NCBI RefSeq assembly: GCF_026393345.1
Contig: NZ_JAPLAI010000029.1
Location: 1-49,059 of the forward strand
Direction of reading: 5' to 3'
DNA length: 49,059 nucleotides
Origin: Microbacterium sp.
GTDB lineage: Bacteria; Actinomycetota; Actinomycetes; Actinomycetales; Microbacteriaceae
The first letter of the stretch is position 1; the number at the start of each line of letters is the position of its first letter. The notes beneath the pieces were generated by a model. That model was not told the origin of the DNA and did not search any database. It saw only the letters and a program-made list of their open reading frames with translations. The translations under genes and the position numbers were made by a program. Of the stretch, positions 40,418 through 49,059 are shown piece by piece.

Positions 40418-42133
40418 ATGACCATGCTGGACGAGAGTCTCATCGACACCACCCCGGCCGCACCGACGGGAACACCACGCCTGCGCGTCCGCGATCTGTC
40501 GGTCGGTTTCGAGGGCAGCGCGGGTGTCCGGTCGGTGGTGCGATCCGTCTCCTTCGATCTGCACGCGGGACGCTGCGTCGCGATCGTCGGTGAATCCGGG
40601 TCGGGCAAGAGCGTGACGGCGCGCACGCTCGTGGGTCTCACCGGCGTCGGCGGCGTGGTCACCGGGGGCGAGGTGGCCCTCGGCGAACGAGACCTGCGCA
40701 ACCGCTCCTCGCGATCGTGGCGACGCATCCGCGGGCGCGAGATCGGCTTCATCCAGCAGGATGCGCTCGTCTCCCTCGACCCGCTGCGGCCGGTGGGGGC
40801 GGAGATCGAGGAAGCACTGCGCCTGCACGGGTGGCGCGACCGCCGCGCACGACGGGCAAAGGCCATCGACGTGCTGACCAGTGTCGGCGTCCCGGATGCC
40901 GAACGCCGCGCCCGCCAGCGCGCCGGCGCATTGTCCGGGGGCCTCCGCCAACGTGCGCTCATCGCCTCTGCCGTGGCACTCGACCCGGCGGTCATCATCG
41001 CGGACGAGCCCACGACCGCACTCGACGTCACGGTCCAGGCACAGGTGCTCTCGCTCCTCGCGGAGATGAAAGACCGCGGTGCATCGATCCTGCTGATCAG
41101 CCATGACCTGGCCGTCGTCGGAGAATTGGCCGACGAGATCCTTGTGATGAGCCGAGGCGAGGTCGTCGAGCAGGGACCGGCGGCGCGCGTTCTGCGAGAT
41201 CCGCAGCATCCCTACACCCAGGCTCTGTTGGATGCCGTCCCGGGCGGGCACACCCGAGGCGAACGATTGGCGCCCGCGACCGCATCCGTGCCTGACCTGC
41301 ACATCGCCGCGACCTCCCGCGCCGCACACGGCGACCTGAACGCCCCGGTCCTCGAGGCACGCGGCCTGGTGCGGCACTTCATCGGACGCGACGGGTCCCG
41401 GACGCGCGCGGTCGACGGCGTCTCCTTCACGCTGCAGCGGGGCGAGACGCTCGGCATCGTGGGTGAATCGGGCTCCGGGAAAAGCACGACGGCGCGGATC
41501 GCGCTCGCCCTCGAAGACGCCGACGAGGGGGAGGTGACGCTTCTCGGTCATCCCTGGAGTGCCGTCCCCGAATCACGCCGGCGACACCTGCGCGATCGCA
41601 TCGCCGTGGTCTACCAGGACCCGCTGAGTTCCTTCGATCCGCGGTGGAGTGTGGAACGCATCCTGCTCGACGCCATTCCGTCCGGCGCCGGCGTGGATCA
41701 GGCGCAGCGGCGGGAGCGGGTCCAGGCGCTCCTGGGCCAGGTCGCCCTGGGGCCCGAGGTGCGGGGGCGCTCCCCCCTACGGTTGTCCGGCGGGCAGCGC
41801 CAGCGGGTCGCGATCGCCCGCGCCCTCGCCGCGTCGCCCGAGATCATCGTGCTCGACGAAGCGGTCTCGGCCCTCGATGTCTCCGTGCAGGCACAGATCC
41901 TCGATCTGCTCGTGCAGCTCCAGGACGACTACGGGCTGAGCTACCTATTCATCTCTCACGACCTCGGCGTCATCCACCACATGAGCGACCGCGTGCTGGT
42001 GATGACGAACGGCCGGGTCGTGGAATCCGGCACGTCCGACGAGATCTTCGCCCGTCCCCAGCATCCCTACACCCAGCAGCTCATCGGCTCGCTGCCCTCC
42101 CCCGATCTTCTGGAACGAAAGGCCTCCGCATGA
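40418..42133 (+). CDS. Dipeptide-type ABC transporter ATPase, DppD-DppF fusion
   Basis: A 571-residue ATPase with two complete ABC domains. The first has Walker A GESGSGKSV, signature LSGGLRQR and Walker B IIADEPTTALD. The second has Walker A GESGSGKST, signature LSGGQRQR and Walker B IIVLDEAVSALD. Each ends with the oligopeptide-transporter tail HPYTQ. This is the fused form (GsiA-like) of the usual two subunits. The start at 40418 is 1 bp after the permease stop, with a strong SD. The stop overlaps the monooxygenase start by 4 bp. Confidence 0.92.
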   Translation: MTMLDESLIDTTPAAPTGTPRLRVRDLSVGFEGSAGVRSVVRSVSFDLHAGRCVAIVGESGSGKSVTARTLVGLTGVGGVVTGGEVALGERDLRNRSSRSWRRIRGREIGFIQQDALVSLDPLRPVGAEIEEALRLHGWRDRRARRAKAIDVLTSVGVPDAERRARQRAGALSGGLRQRALIASAVALDPAVIIADEPTTALDVTVQAQVLSLLAEMKDRGASILLISHDLAVVGELADEILVMSRGEVVEQGPAARVLRDPQHPYTQALLDAVPGGHTRGERLAPATASVPDLHIAATSRAAHGDLNAPVLEARGLVRHFIGRDGSRTRAVDGVSFTLQRGETLGIVGESGSGKSTTARIALALEDADEGEVTLLGHPWSAVPESRRRHLRDRIAVVYQDPLSSFDPRWSVERILLDAIPSGAGVDQAQRRERVQALLGQVALGPEVRGRSPLRLSGGQRQRVAIARALAASPEIIVLDEAVSALDVSVQAQILDLLVQLQDDYGLSYLFISHDLGVIHHMSDRVLVMTNGRVVESGTSDEIFARPQHPYTQQLIGSLPSPDLLERKASA

Positions 42134-43557
42134 CCGACCCCGCCCGCCCCCTCCGCTTCAACGCGTTCGTCATGAACACGAACTCCCACATCCAGCACGG
42201 CCAGTGGCGACGCCCCGACGCCGGCCAGGTCGACTTCGAGAACGTCGACCTGTGGATCGATCTGGCGCGCACCCTGGAGGAGGCCAAGTTCGACGCCATG
42301 TTCTTCGCCGACGTCACCGGCCTCTACGGCGACGCGGACGCCGACTTCGAGGTCTACGCCCGCCATGGCCTGCAGATCCCGAGCAACGACCCGACGGTGC
42401 TTCTCGGGGCTCTCGCGGTGTCCACCACGAACCTCGGCCTCGCCCTCACCTCGAACGTCGCCCAGAACCACCCGTTCAACTTCGCCCGCCAGGTATCGAC
42501 CCTCGACCACATCTCGCGGGGACGCGTGGCATGGAATATCGTCACCGGAACGCAGGACAACGGCGCCCGCAACTTCGGGCTGCCGCAGCTCACCGACCAC
42601 ACGGAGCGGTACCGCTGGGCCGAGGAGTACGTCGACGTCGTCTACAAGCTCTGGGAGGGCTCGTGGGATGACGGTGCGCTGGTCAAGGACCGGGAGCGGG
42701 GTATTTACGCCGATGCCTCGCGGATCCACAAGATCCACCACGAGGGTGAGCGGTATCGCGTCGAGGGACCGCATCTGCCGGCACCGTCCCCGCAGCGCAC
42801 ACCGCTCCTGTTCCAGGCAGGCTCCTCGGAGTCCGGGCGCCGGTTCGCCGCCCGGCACGCGGAGGCGACGTTCATCATCGCGCCCTCACCGGAGATCGCT
42901 CGCCGTCAGATCGAGCACACCCGACAGTTGGCGGTCGAAGCCGGACGCCGACCCGAGGACATCACGTTCTACCAGGGCCTGAGCTTCATCATCGGCGACA
43001 CCGAGGAGGCCGCGCGGGAGAAGGAGGCGGAGTACGACCGTTTCGTGAGCAACGAGGGGTACCTCGCTCACTCCGCGCTCGTCGACAAGACCGGCCGCGT
43101 CTACGACCCGGCAACCCCGATCAAGGACATCGACACCAACACTGCCCGCGGATTCCTGGCCTGGGCATCGCAGGCCGTCCCCGACCGGGAGCCCGTCGTG
43201 GAGGATGTGGCGCTGCTCACCCGGAGCGCATCCCGGGTCGTCGGCACGCCCGAGCAGATCGCGGACGAGCTGGTGAAATGGCAGGCCGCGGGCGTCGACG
43301 GCATCAACGTCATCAACTGGGTATTGCCGGGGTCCTTCGAGGAGTTCGCCGAGAAGGTGCTGCCCGTCCTCCGGGCCCGCGGACTCGCGCAGGAGGAGTA
43401 CGCTCCGGGCCCGCTGCGACAGAAGCTCTTCGGCTCGCCGCTGCTGAACGACCGCCATCCCGCGGCACGCTACCGGGGAGCCTTCTCCGCGCACGCTCGC
43501 ACCTGGGACGAAGCCGCTGATCTGCGCTCGGGTGGACGTCTCCCCCAGCTGACCTGA
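42130..43557 (+). CDS. LLM-class flavin-dependent monooxygenase (NtaA/SnaA/DszA family)
   Basis: A 475-residue luciferase-like monooxygenase of the nitrilotriacetate/dibenzothiophene-sulfone type: FDAMFFADVTGLYGD, TSNVAQNHPFNFARQVSTLD, HISRGRVAWNIVTGTQDNGA, LLFQAGSSESGRRFAARHAE and FASVRVVGTPEQIADELV-like RVVGTPEQIADELVKWQAAG. It uses FMNH2 supplied by a separate reductase to cleave C-N or C-S bonds or to oxidise alkanes. No cognate flavin reductase is adjacent. Translational coupling to the importer ATPase (ATGA) indicates that it acts on the imported compound. The substrate is unknown. Confidence 0.9.
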   Translation: MTDPARPLRFNAFVMNTNSHIQHGQWRRPDAGQVDFENVDLWIDLARTLEEAKFDAMFFADVTGLYGDADADFEVYARHGLQIPSNDPTVLLGALAVSTTNLGLALTSNVAQNHPFNFARQVSTLDHISRGRVAWNIVTGTQDNGARNFGLPQLTDHTERYRWAEEYVDVVYKLWEGSWDDGALVKDRERGIYADASRIHKIHHEGERYRVEGPHLPAPSPQRTPLLFQAGSSESGRRFAARHAEATFIIAPSPEIARRQIEHTRQLAVEAGRRPEDITFYQGLSFIIGDTEEAAREKEAEYDRFVSNEGYLAHSALVDKTGRVYDPATPIKDIDTNTARGFLAWASQAVPDREPVVEDVALLTRSASRVVGTPEQIADELVKWQAAGVDGINVINWVLPGSFEEFAEKVLPVLRARGLAQEEYAPGPLRQKLFGSPLLNDRHPAARYRGAFSAHARTWDEAADLRSGGRLPQLT

Positions 43558-43562
43558 TAGCG

Positions 43563-43600
43563 GTGGGCGGGTGGGTGCATGATCGAACCCACCCACCCAC
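43563..43600 (+). terminator. Terminator hairpin after the monooxygenase operon
   Basis: GTGGGCGGGTGGGT (43563-43576) and ACCCACCCACCCAC (43587-43600) pair at 13 of 14 positions around a 10-nt loop, starting 5 bp after the stop codon. There is no long U-tract. Confidence 0.7.
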
Positions 43601-43688
43601 ACGTCCTGACTCGCCCACGCCGGTACTCCCCCGCCCCCGCACCCGTCCAGCCCTTTCTCTCCGGACCCGTCATGGCTCAGGGTGAAGC

Positions 43689-44933
43689 GTGGACTTCTCA
43701 ACAGAGCTCGGTGATTGGGTCAGACAGCAGCGGTGGTACGCGGGGAAGAGTCACCAACCTCGGTTCCGGTTGCTCGACGTCCAACCGGCGACGGCGGCCA
43801 CCCGATACCTCCTCATGGACGACGCGGGTTCGCTGCCGACCCTGTACAACGTGCCGTTGGCCCGGGTCGCAGCGCCGGGCCCTGATGACGCGGTCGTGCA
43901 CCACGACGCCGACGGCTATCTCGTCGACGCGACACGGCATCAGGATTTCGCCGTCGCGCTGCTGGCGGAGATGGGCGTGGACGTCGGCCGGGTCACCGGG
44001 TGCCGCGTACTGAGCGCAGAGCAGTCCAATACCTCCATCGTCTTCGATGAGGACGGCACGCCCACGATCATCCTCAAGCTGTTCCGCACCCTGCACCACG
44101 GTGAGAACCCAGACGTCACGGTGCAGCGAGTGCTGAGCCGGGCGGGATCACCGTTCGTGCCGCGGTTCCTCGGCAGCCTGGATGCGGAGTGGCCCGACGT
44201 GGGGCGGGCATCCGGGGTGGCGCACGGCACGCTGTGCTTTGCGCAGGAATTCCTCCCGGGGGTCCGCGACGGATGGCAGATCGCCCTGGAGGCGGCGTCC
44301 GAGCACCGGGACTTCACCGAGGCGGCACGGGACCTCGGGCGTGCGGTCGCCGGGGTGCACGGAGCGCTCGGCGCGGCACTGGAGACGGTGGCAGCCGGTC
44401 GCGACCACGTCGCGGCGGCGGCAGCGTCGTGGCGGCGGCGGCTGGCGATCGCCGCGGCGGAGGTGCCCGCGGTGGCCGACCGCGCCGCGGCGATCGACGC
44501 CGTCTACCACGCTGCCCTCGAGCGTCCGTGGCCGCGACTGCAACGCATCCACGGCGACCTGCATCTCGGGCAGGTGCTCGCCGTGCCGCACGGCGGCTGG
44601 CGGATCGTCGATTTCGAGGGGGAGCCTCTGCGTCCGATGGAGGAGCGCGCGATCCCCGACCTCGCTCCCCGCGATGTCGCGGGGATGCTGCGATCCTTCG
44701 ACTACGCCGGCGCCGTGGGCGGCGGACCGGATGCGGACGGCTGGGGTGGGGCGTGCCGTGAGGCGTTCCTGGACGCGTACGTTTCCTCGCCCGGCGCGGT
44801 CGAGATCGACCCGGTGCTGCTCCGCGCGCTCGTCCTCGACAAGGCCGTCTACGAGGCGACGTATGAGGCACGCAACCGGCCGGGGTGGCTCCCGGTACCG
44901 GTGGCGGCCATCGAAGGCGTCCTCACCGCGTAG
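43689..44933 (+). CDS. Maltokinase-like phosphotransferase
   Basis: A 414-residue kinase with the maltokinase (Mak/Pep2) layout. An N-terminal cap begins VRQQRWYAGKSHQPRFRLLD, ATP-site segments VLSAEQSNTSIVFDEDG and TIILKLFRTLHHGENPDV follow, and the catalytic loop is IHGDLHLGQVL with metal-binding VDFEGEPLRPMEER. Maltokinase makes maltose-1-phosphate for the GlgE glucan pathway. Glucosamine kinases share this fold and are the main alternative. The GTG start at 43689 follows AGGGTGA. It converges on the trehalose-synthase-like gene with 20 bp between stops, a functional neighbour. Confidence 0.82.
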   Translation: MDFSTELGDWVRQQRWYAGKSHQPRFRLLDVQPATAATRYLLMDDAGSLPTLYNVPLARVAAPGPDDAVVHHDADGYLVDATRHQDFAVALLAEMGVDVGRVTGCRVLSAEQSNTSIVFDEDGTPTIILKLFRTLHHGENPDVTVQRVLSRAGSPFVPRFLGSLDAEWPDVGRASGVAHGTLCFAQEFLPGVRDGWQIALEAASEHRDFTEAARDLGRAVAGVHGALGAALETVAAGRDHVAAAAASWRRRLAIAAAEVPAVADRAAAIDAVYHAALERPWPRLQRIHGDLHLGQVLAVPHGGWRIVDFEGEPLRPMEERAIPDLAPRDVAGMLRSFDYAGAVGGGPDADGWGGACREAFLDAYVSSPGAVEIDPVLLRALVLDKAVYEATYEARNRPGWLPVPVAAIEGVLTA

Positions 44934-44953
44934 CCGATGAGGGGCGGCCCGCG

Positions 44954-47248
<2,295 letters not shown>

Positions 47249-47321
47249 CCCTCCACGTTAGGGACTTCCGCCGCGCACCGGGAGGGACTGGCCTCCATCT
47301 CCCGCAGGCACTATGCACGTA

Positions 47322-47468
47322 GCGCCTTCACCCGTCGCAGATCGCGGATGCGGGGTCACTTCGCCCGTCCTTCGCGACGGATGAGCGGGTTCGATGCCCG
47401 TTCGCCCGTCGCAGATCGCGGATACGGCGACCGCTCACCCTTCATGTGCGACGGATGAGCGGGTTCGA
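47322..47468. repeat. Second intergenic palindrome array (REP-like), two units
   Basis: Units at about 47325-47393 and 47399-47467 (period 74 bp) begin with TTCACCCGTCGCAGATCGCG or TTCGCCCGTCGCAGATCGCG and end GCGACGGATGAGCGGGTTCGA. Half-sites correspond to those of the array at 36285-36486 (CCCGTCGC and GCGACGG cores). It fills the 248-bp gap between the trehalose-synthase-like and MarR genes. Confidence 0.78.
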
Positions 47469-47472
47469 TCGA

Positions 47473-47494
47473 CCCGGGGCATCGGAGACCCGGG
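47473..47494 (-). terminator. Candidate terminator after the first MarR gene
   Basis: CCCGGG (47473-47478) can pair with CCCGGG (47489-47494) around 10 nt, just past the MarR stop at 47497. It is a short GC stem without a U-tract. Confidence 0.35.
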
Positions 47495-47496
47495 GG

Positions 47497-47985
47497 TCAG
47501 CCGGCGAGGTCCGAGAGCAGGTCGGCGAAGTGGTCGAGGTCTTGGGCGGACCAGTTCCGTAGCCGCTCCCCGATCCGCTCCTCGTATCGCGACCGGGCGA
47601 GGGCGACCCGCGCCTGAGCGAGATCGGTGGCGACCAGGACGCGGGCGTGGCGGTCGTCCGGATCCCGGACACTCTCGACGAGCCCCCACCGCTCGAGCTG
47701 ACGCACGTGGCGACTCACGGCCGACTTGTCCGTCCGAAGCCGTTCGATGATCTCCCCGGCGGAGGTCGCCTTACCCGAGGCGATGGAGGTGAGCACCTGA
47801 TACCCGAGCGGTTGCAGTTCCGGGTGGACAGTGGCCGCGGCTTCGCGGAGGCCCACGCGGATCCGCGCGATCAGCCGGCCCAGCTCGTGTTCGACCCTGG
47901 TGACGGCCGCGTCCTGCTGCGCGTCGAGGCCGCCGTGCACCTCGCCGCCGGCCGCGCCCGGATCGGCGCCGTGGGAGGAGGTCAT
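47497..47985 (-). CDS. MarR-family transcriptional regulator (distal copy)
   Basis: A 162-residue winged-helix regulator. LGYQVLTSIASGKATSAGEI precedes the recognition helix region RTDKSAVSRHVRQLERWGLV, followed by the wing SVRDPDDRHARVLVAT. The first 20 residues are a Gly/Asp/Ala-rich tail. The start at 47985 has no SD, but TACACT ends 7 nt upstream, the leaderless pattern. A GTG at 48042 overlapping the upstream stop would read through the terminator hairpin and is rejected. It resembles the second MarR (about 30-35% by eye), so they are probably old paralogues. Confidence 0.87.
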   Translation of the reverse strand: MTSSHGADPGAAGGEVHGGLDAQQDAAVTRVEHELGRLIARIRVGLREAAATVHPELQPLGYQVLTSIASGKATSAGEIIERLRTDKSAVSRHVRQLERWGLVESVRDPDDRHARVLVATDLAQARVALARSRYEERIGERLRNWSAQDLDHFADLLSDLAG

Positions 47986-48001
47986 GGCCGCCAGTGTACG
48001 G

Positions 48002-48037
48002 CGAAGCCCCGCTGACACAGGAGACAGCGGGGCTTCG
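48002..48037 (-). terminator. Strong terminator hairpin between the two MarR genes
   Basis: CGAAGCCCCGCTG (48002-48014) and CAGCGGGGCTTCG (48025-48037) are perfectly complementary over 13 bp around a 10-nt loop. It begins 1 bp past the stop of the proximal MarR gene (48039). Confidence 0.85.
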
Positions 48038-48038
48038 A

Positions 48039-48494
48039 TCACACCTCAGACAGGAGTTTGAAGACCTTCGAGGCGGCGCGGATCTCCGCCAGACTCAGCT
48101 CTCCGATCCCCTCACGCATCCGGGCGGCGTACTCATGCCGCAGCGTCCGGAGAGCCACAGATGCGGCCGGGGTCGCGCTGAGTACGCGCAGCCGTCCGTC
48201 GCGTTCATCCGCACGCGAGCGGAGCAGGTTCAGTTCCTCGAGCATCCGCACCTGGCGACTGACGACGGACTTGTCCATCTCGAAGCGCTCGGCCAGCTGA
48301 TGGGCGTTGGCGGTACCCGCCTTGTCGATGAACGTCAGCAGCTTGTACCCCGCGACCTGCAGCTCGGGATGCAGCGCGGCCGCCGACTCGCGCCACAGCG
48401 AACGCACCCGGGCGAACACCAGGTTGAGGTCACCCTGTAAGTCGGCGAGCGCGTCCTCGACCTCCGGTGTGGCGTCCACGTCGATGGCGATCAT
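48039..48494 (-). CDS. MarR-family transcriptional regulator (proximal copy, coupled to MFS gene)
   Basis: A 151-residue winged-helix regulator. VAGYKLLTFIDKAGTANAHQ is followed by the recognition region FEMDKSVVSRQVRMLEELNL and the wing SRADERDGRLRVLSAT. The start at 48494 lies 1 bp after the stop of the MFS exporter gene, so the two are one transcript ending at the hairpin at 48002-48037. The usual arrangement is autoregulation of an efflux pump, released by a phenolic or drug ligand. Confidence 0.88.
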   Translation of the reverse strand: MIAIDVDATPEVEDALADLQGDLNLVFARVRSLWRESAAALHPELQVAGYKLLTFIDKAGTANAHQLAERFEMDKSVVSRQVRMLEELNLLRSRADERDGRLRVLSATPAASVALRTLRHEYAARMREGIGELSLAEIRAASKVFKLLSEV

Positions 48495-48495
48495 C

Positions 48496-49059
48496 TCAGC
48501 GCTCGCGCGCCTGTTCCTCGCGCTCGAGCACCTGCACCGATCCGGTCGCGGTCGTAGCCGCGTCCGATCCGCCCGGGATGCGGACGGTGCCGGTGGACGA
48601 TGCGCCGATCTCGGCCTCCGAGACCTCGATCATCGACTCCTCCGCCTGCTCGCGCAGCTGCTCCGCGGCGGTCTTTGTCGAGAGCGGCTTGTTCTTGATG
48701 AAGGCGATGGCAACGATGCTGATCACCGCGAGCGGAATCGCGATGATGAACGCGTCGGCGATGCCGTGGCCGTAGGCGCCCTCGACGATCGCTCGGAGGC
48801 TGTCAGGCAGGGCCGCGACCTTCGGCACGTCGCCCGAACCGAGCTTCTGCAGTGCCGCGAGCTCCGCATCCGTGGTCGGCGTGAAACCGCCCAGGCCGTC
48901 GGCGATGTAGCTGCCCACGCTCGTCGAGAGGAGGGAGCCCATGATCGTGACGCCGATGGTGCCCGCGATCGTGCGGAAGAAGTTCACGTTGGACGAGGCG
49001 GCACCGAGCTGCTGCGGCGGGGTGTCGTTCTGCACGATGAGGGTCAGGTTCTGCATGAC
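48496..49059 (-). CDS. MFS drug transporter (EmrB/QacA-type), C-terminal part, cut by window edge
   Basis: About 188 codons run off the right edge without a start. The visible part has NVNFFRTIAGTIGVTIMGSL, a typical helix-13-region motif of 14-TM DHA2 exporters, then an extracellular loop, a last helix IIAIPLAVISIVAIAFIKNK, and a 60-residue hydrophilic, Glu/Ser/Ala-rich cytoplasmic tail ending in EREEQARER. The family exports drugs or toxic metabolites by proton antiport. The coupled MarR gene fits an inducible efflux system. Confidence 0.85.
   Translation of the reverse strand, partial: VMQNLTLIVQNDTPPQQLGAASSNVNFFRTIAGTIGVTIMGSLLSTSVGSYIADGLGGFTPTTDAELAALQKLGSGDVPKVAALPDSLRAIVEGAYGHGIADAFIIAIPLAVISIVAIAFIKNKPLSTKTAAEQLREQAEESMIEVSEAEIGASSTGTVRIPGGSDAATTATGSVQVLEREEQARER

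Noticed and set aside
47986..48042. GTG start at 48042 for the distal MarR gene
   Set aside because: It would place a perfect 13-bp terminator hairpin (48002-48037) inside the coding sequence; the ATG at 47985 has a leaderless -10 box.

Overview
The window is about 49 kb of high-GC DNA with dense, largely uninterrupted coding. Many start codons overlap upstream stops by 1 or 4 bases, SDs are of the GGAGG type, several starts look leaderless, and GGATGC/GCATCC codon pairs recur. Together with the protein families (YaeQ, DUF4862/NagA, cNMP-thioredoxin reductase plus UBP zinc finger, TreS/maltokinase) this points to an actinobacterium, most likely Microbacteriaceae and probably Microbacterium. 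That placement is inference, not a database result. No rRNA, tRNA, CRISPR, integrase or transposase was seen.

Region 1 (1-14.8 kb, minus strand) looks like a lignin-type methoxyaromatic catabolic cluster. It has a sugar-type ABC importer (13480-14661, 11925-13475, 10852-11928), two tandem tetrahydrofolate-dependent O-demethylases of the LigM type, a vanillyl-alcohol/eugenol-oxidase-type flavoprotein and a TetR regulator. After a promoter/operator region come a LigJ-type 4-oxalomesaconate hydratase, a signal-less binding-protein-like protein, a LigK-type aldolase, a cupin, a zinc-type dehydrogenase, a broken metF and the start of purU. LigM would pass methyl groups to THF, and MetF/PurU would oxidise and release them. 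LigJ/LigK would finish gallate or protocatechuate 4,5-cleavage. The ring-cleavage dioxygenase is not in the window and metF is disrupted.

Region 2 (14.9-25 kb) is mixed. It holds a molybdopterin oxidoreductase / flavin reductase / DUF6510 operon, a small acidic protein, a tocopherol-cyclase-like and FMN-reductase pair, YaeQ, a DUF4862-NagA fusion followed by an alpha/beta-hydrolase remnant, a cNMP-thioredoxin reductase divergent from a UBP zinc-finger protein, and a DUF1611 (DgcN-like) gene behind two leader hairpins.

Region 3 (25-36.3 kb) is a second catabolic island around an AraC regulator. On the left a minus-strand operon carries a Liv-type ABC importer, a GMC oxidoreductase and an aldehyde dehydrogenase. 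On the right a plus-strand operon carries a zinc alcohol dehydrogenase, a MoaF-like protein and an NTF2-like protein. Both operons have the same 24-bp operator-like element in the same orientation upstream.

Region 4 (36.3-43.6 kb) starts with an intergenic palindrome array. A dipeptide-type ABC importer and an NtaA/DszA-type flavin monooxygenase follow as one operon. Region 5 (43.7-49 kb) has convergent maltokinase-like and trehalose-synthase-like genes, a second palindrome array, two MarR regulators separated by a strong hairpin, and the C-terminal part of an MFS exporter.

The most interesting points are: the demethylation / meta-cleavage cluster with a binding-protein-fold protein in an enzyme's place, an oxidase lacking both phenolate-anchoring tyrosines, a broken metF with a 40-bp tandem duplication, two sets of shared operator-like motifs, and the DUF4862-NagA fusion.
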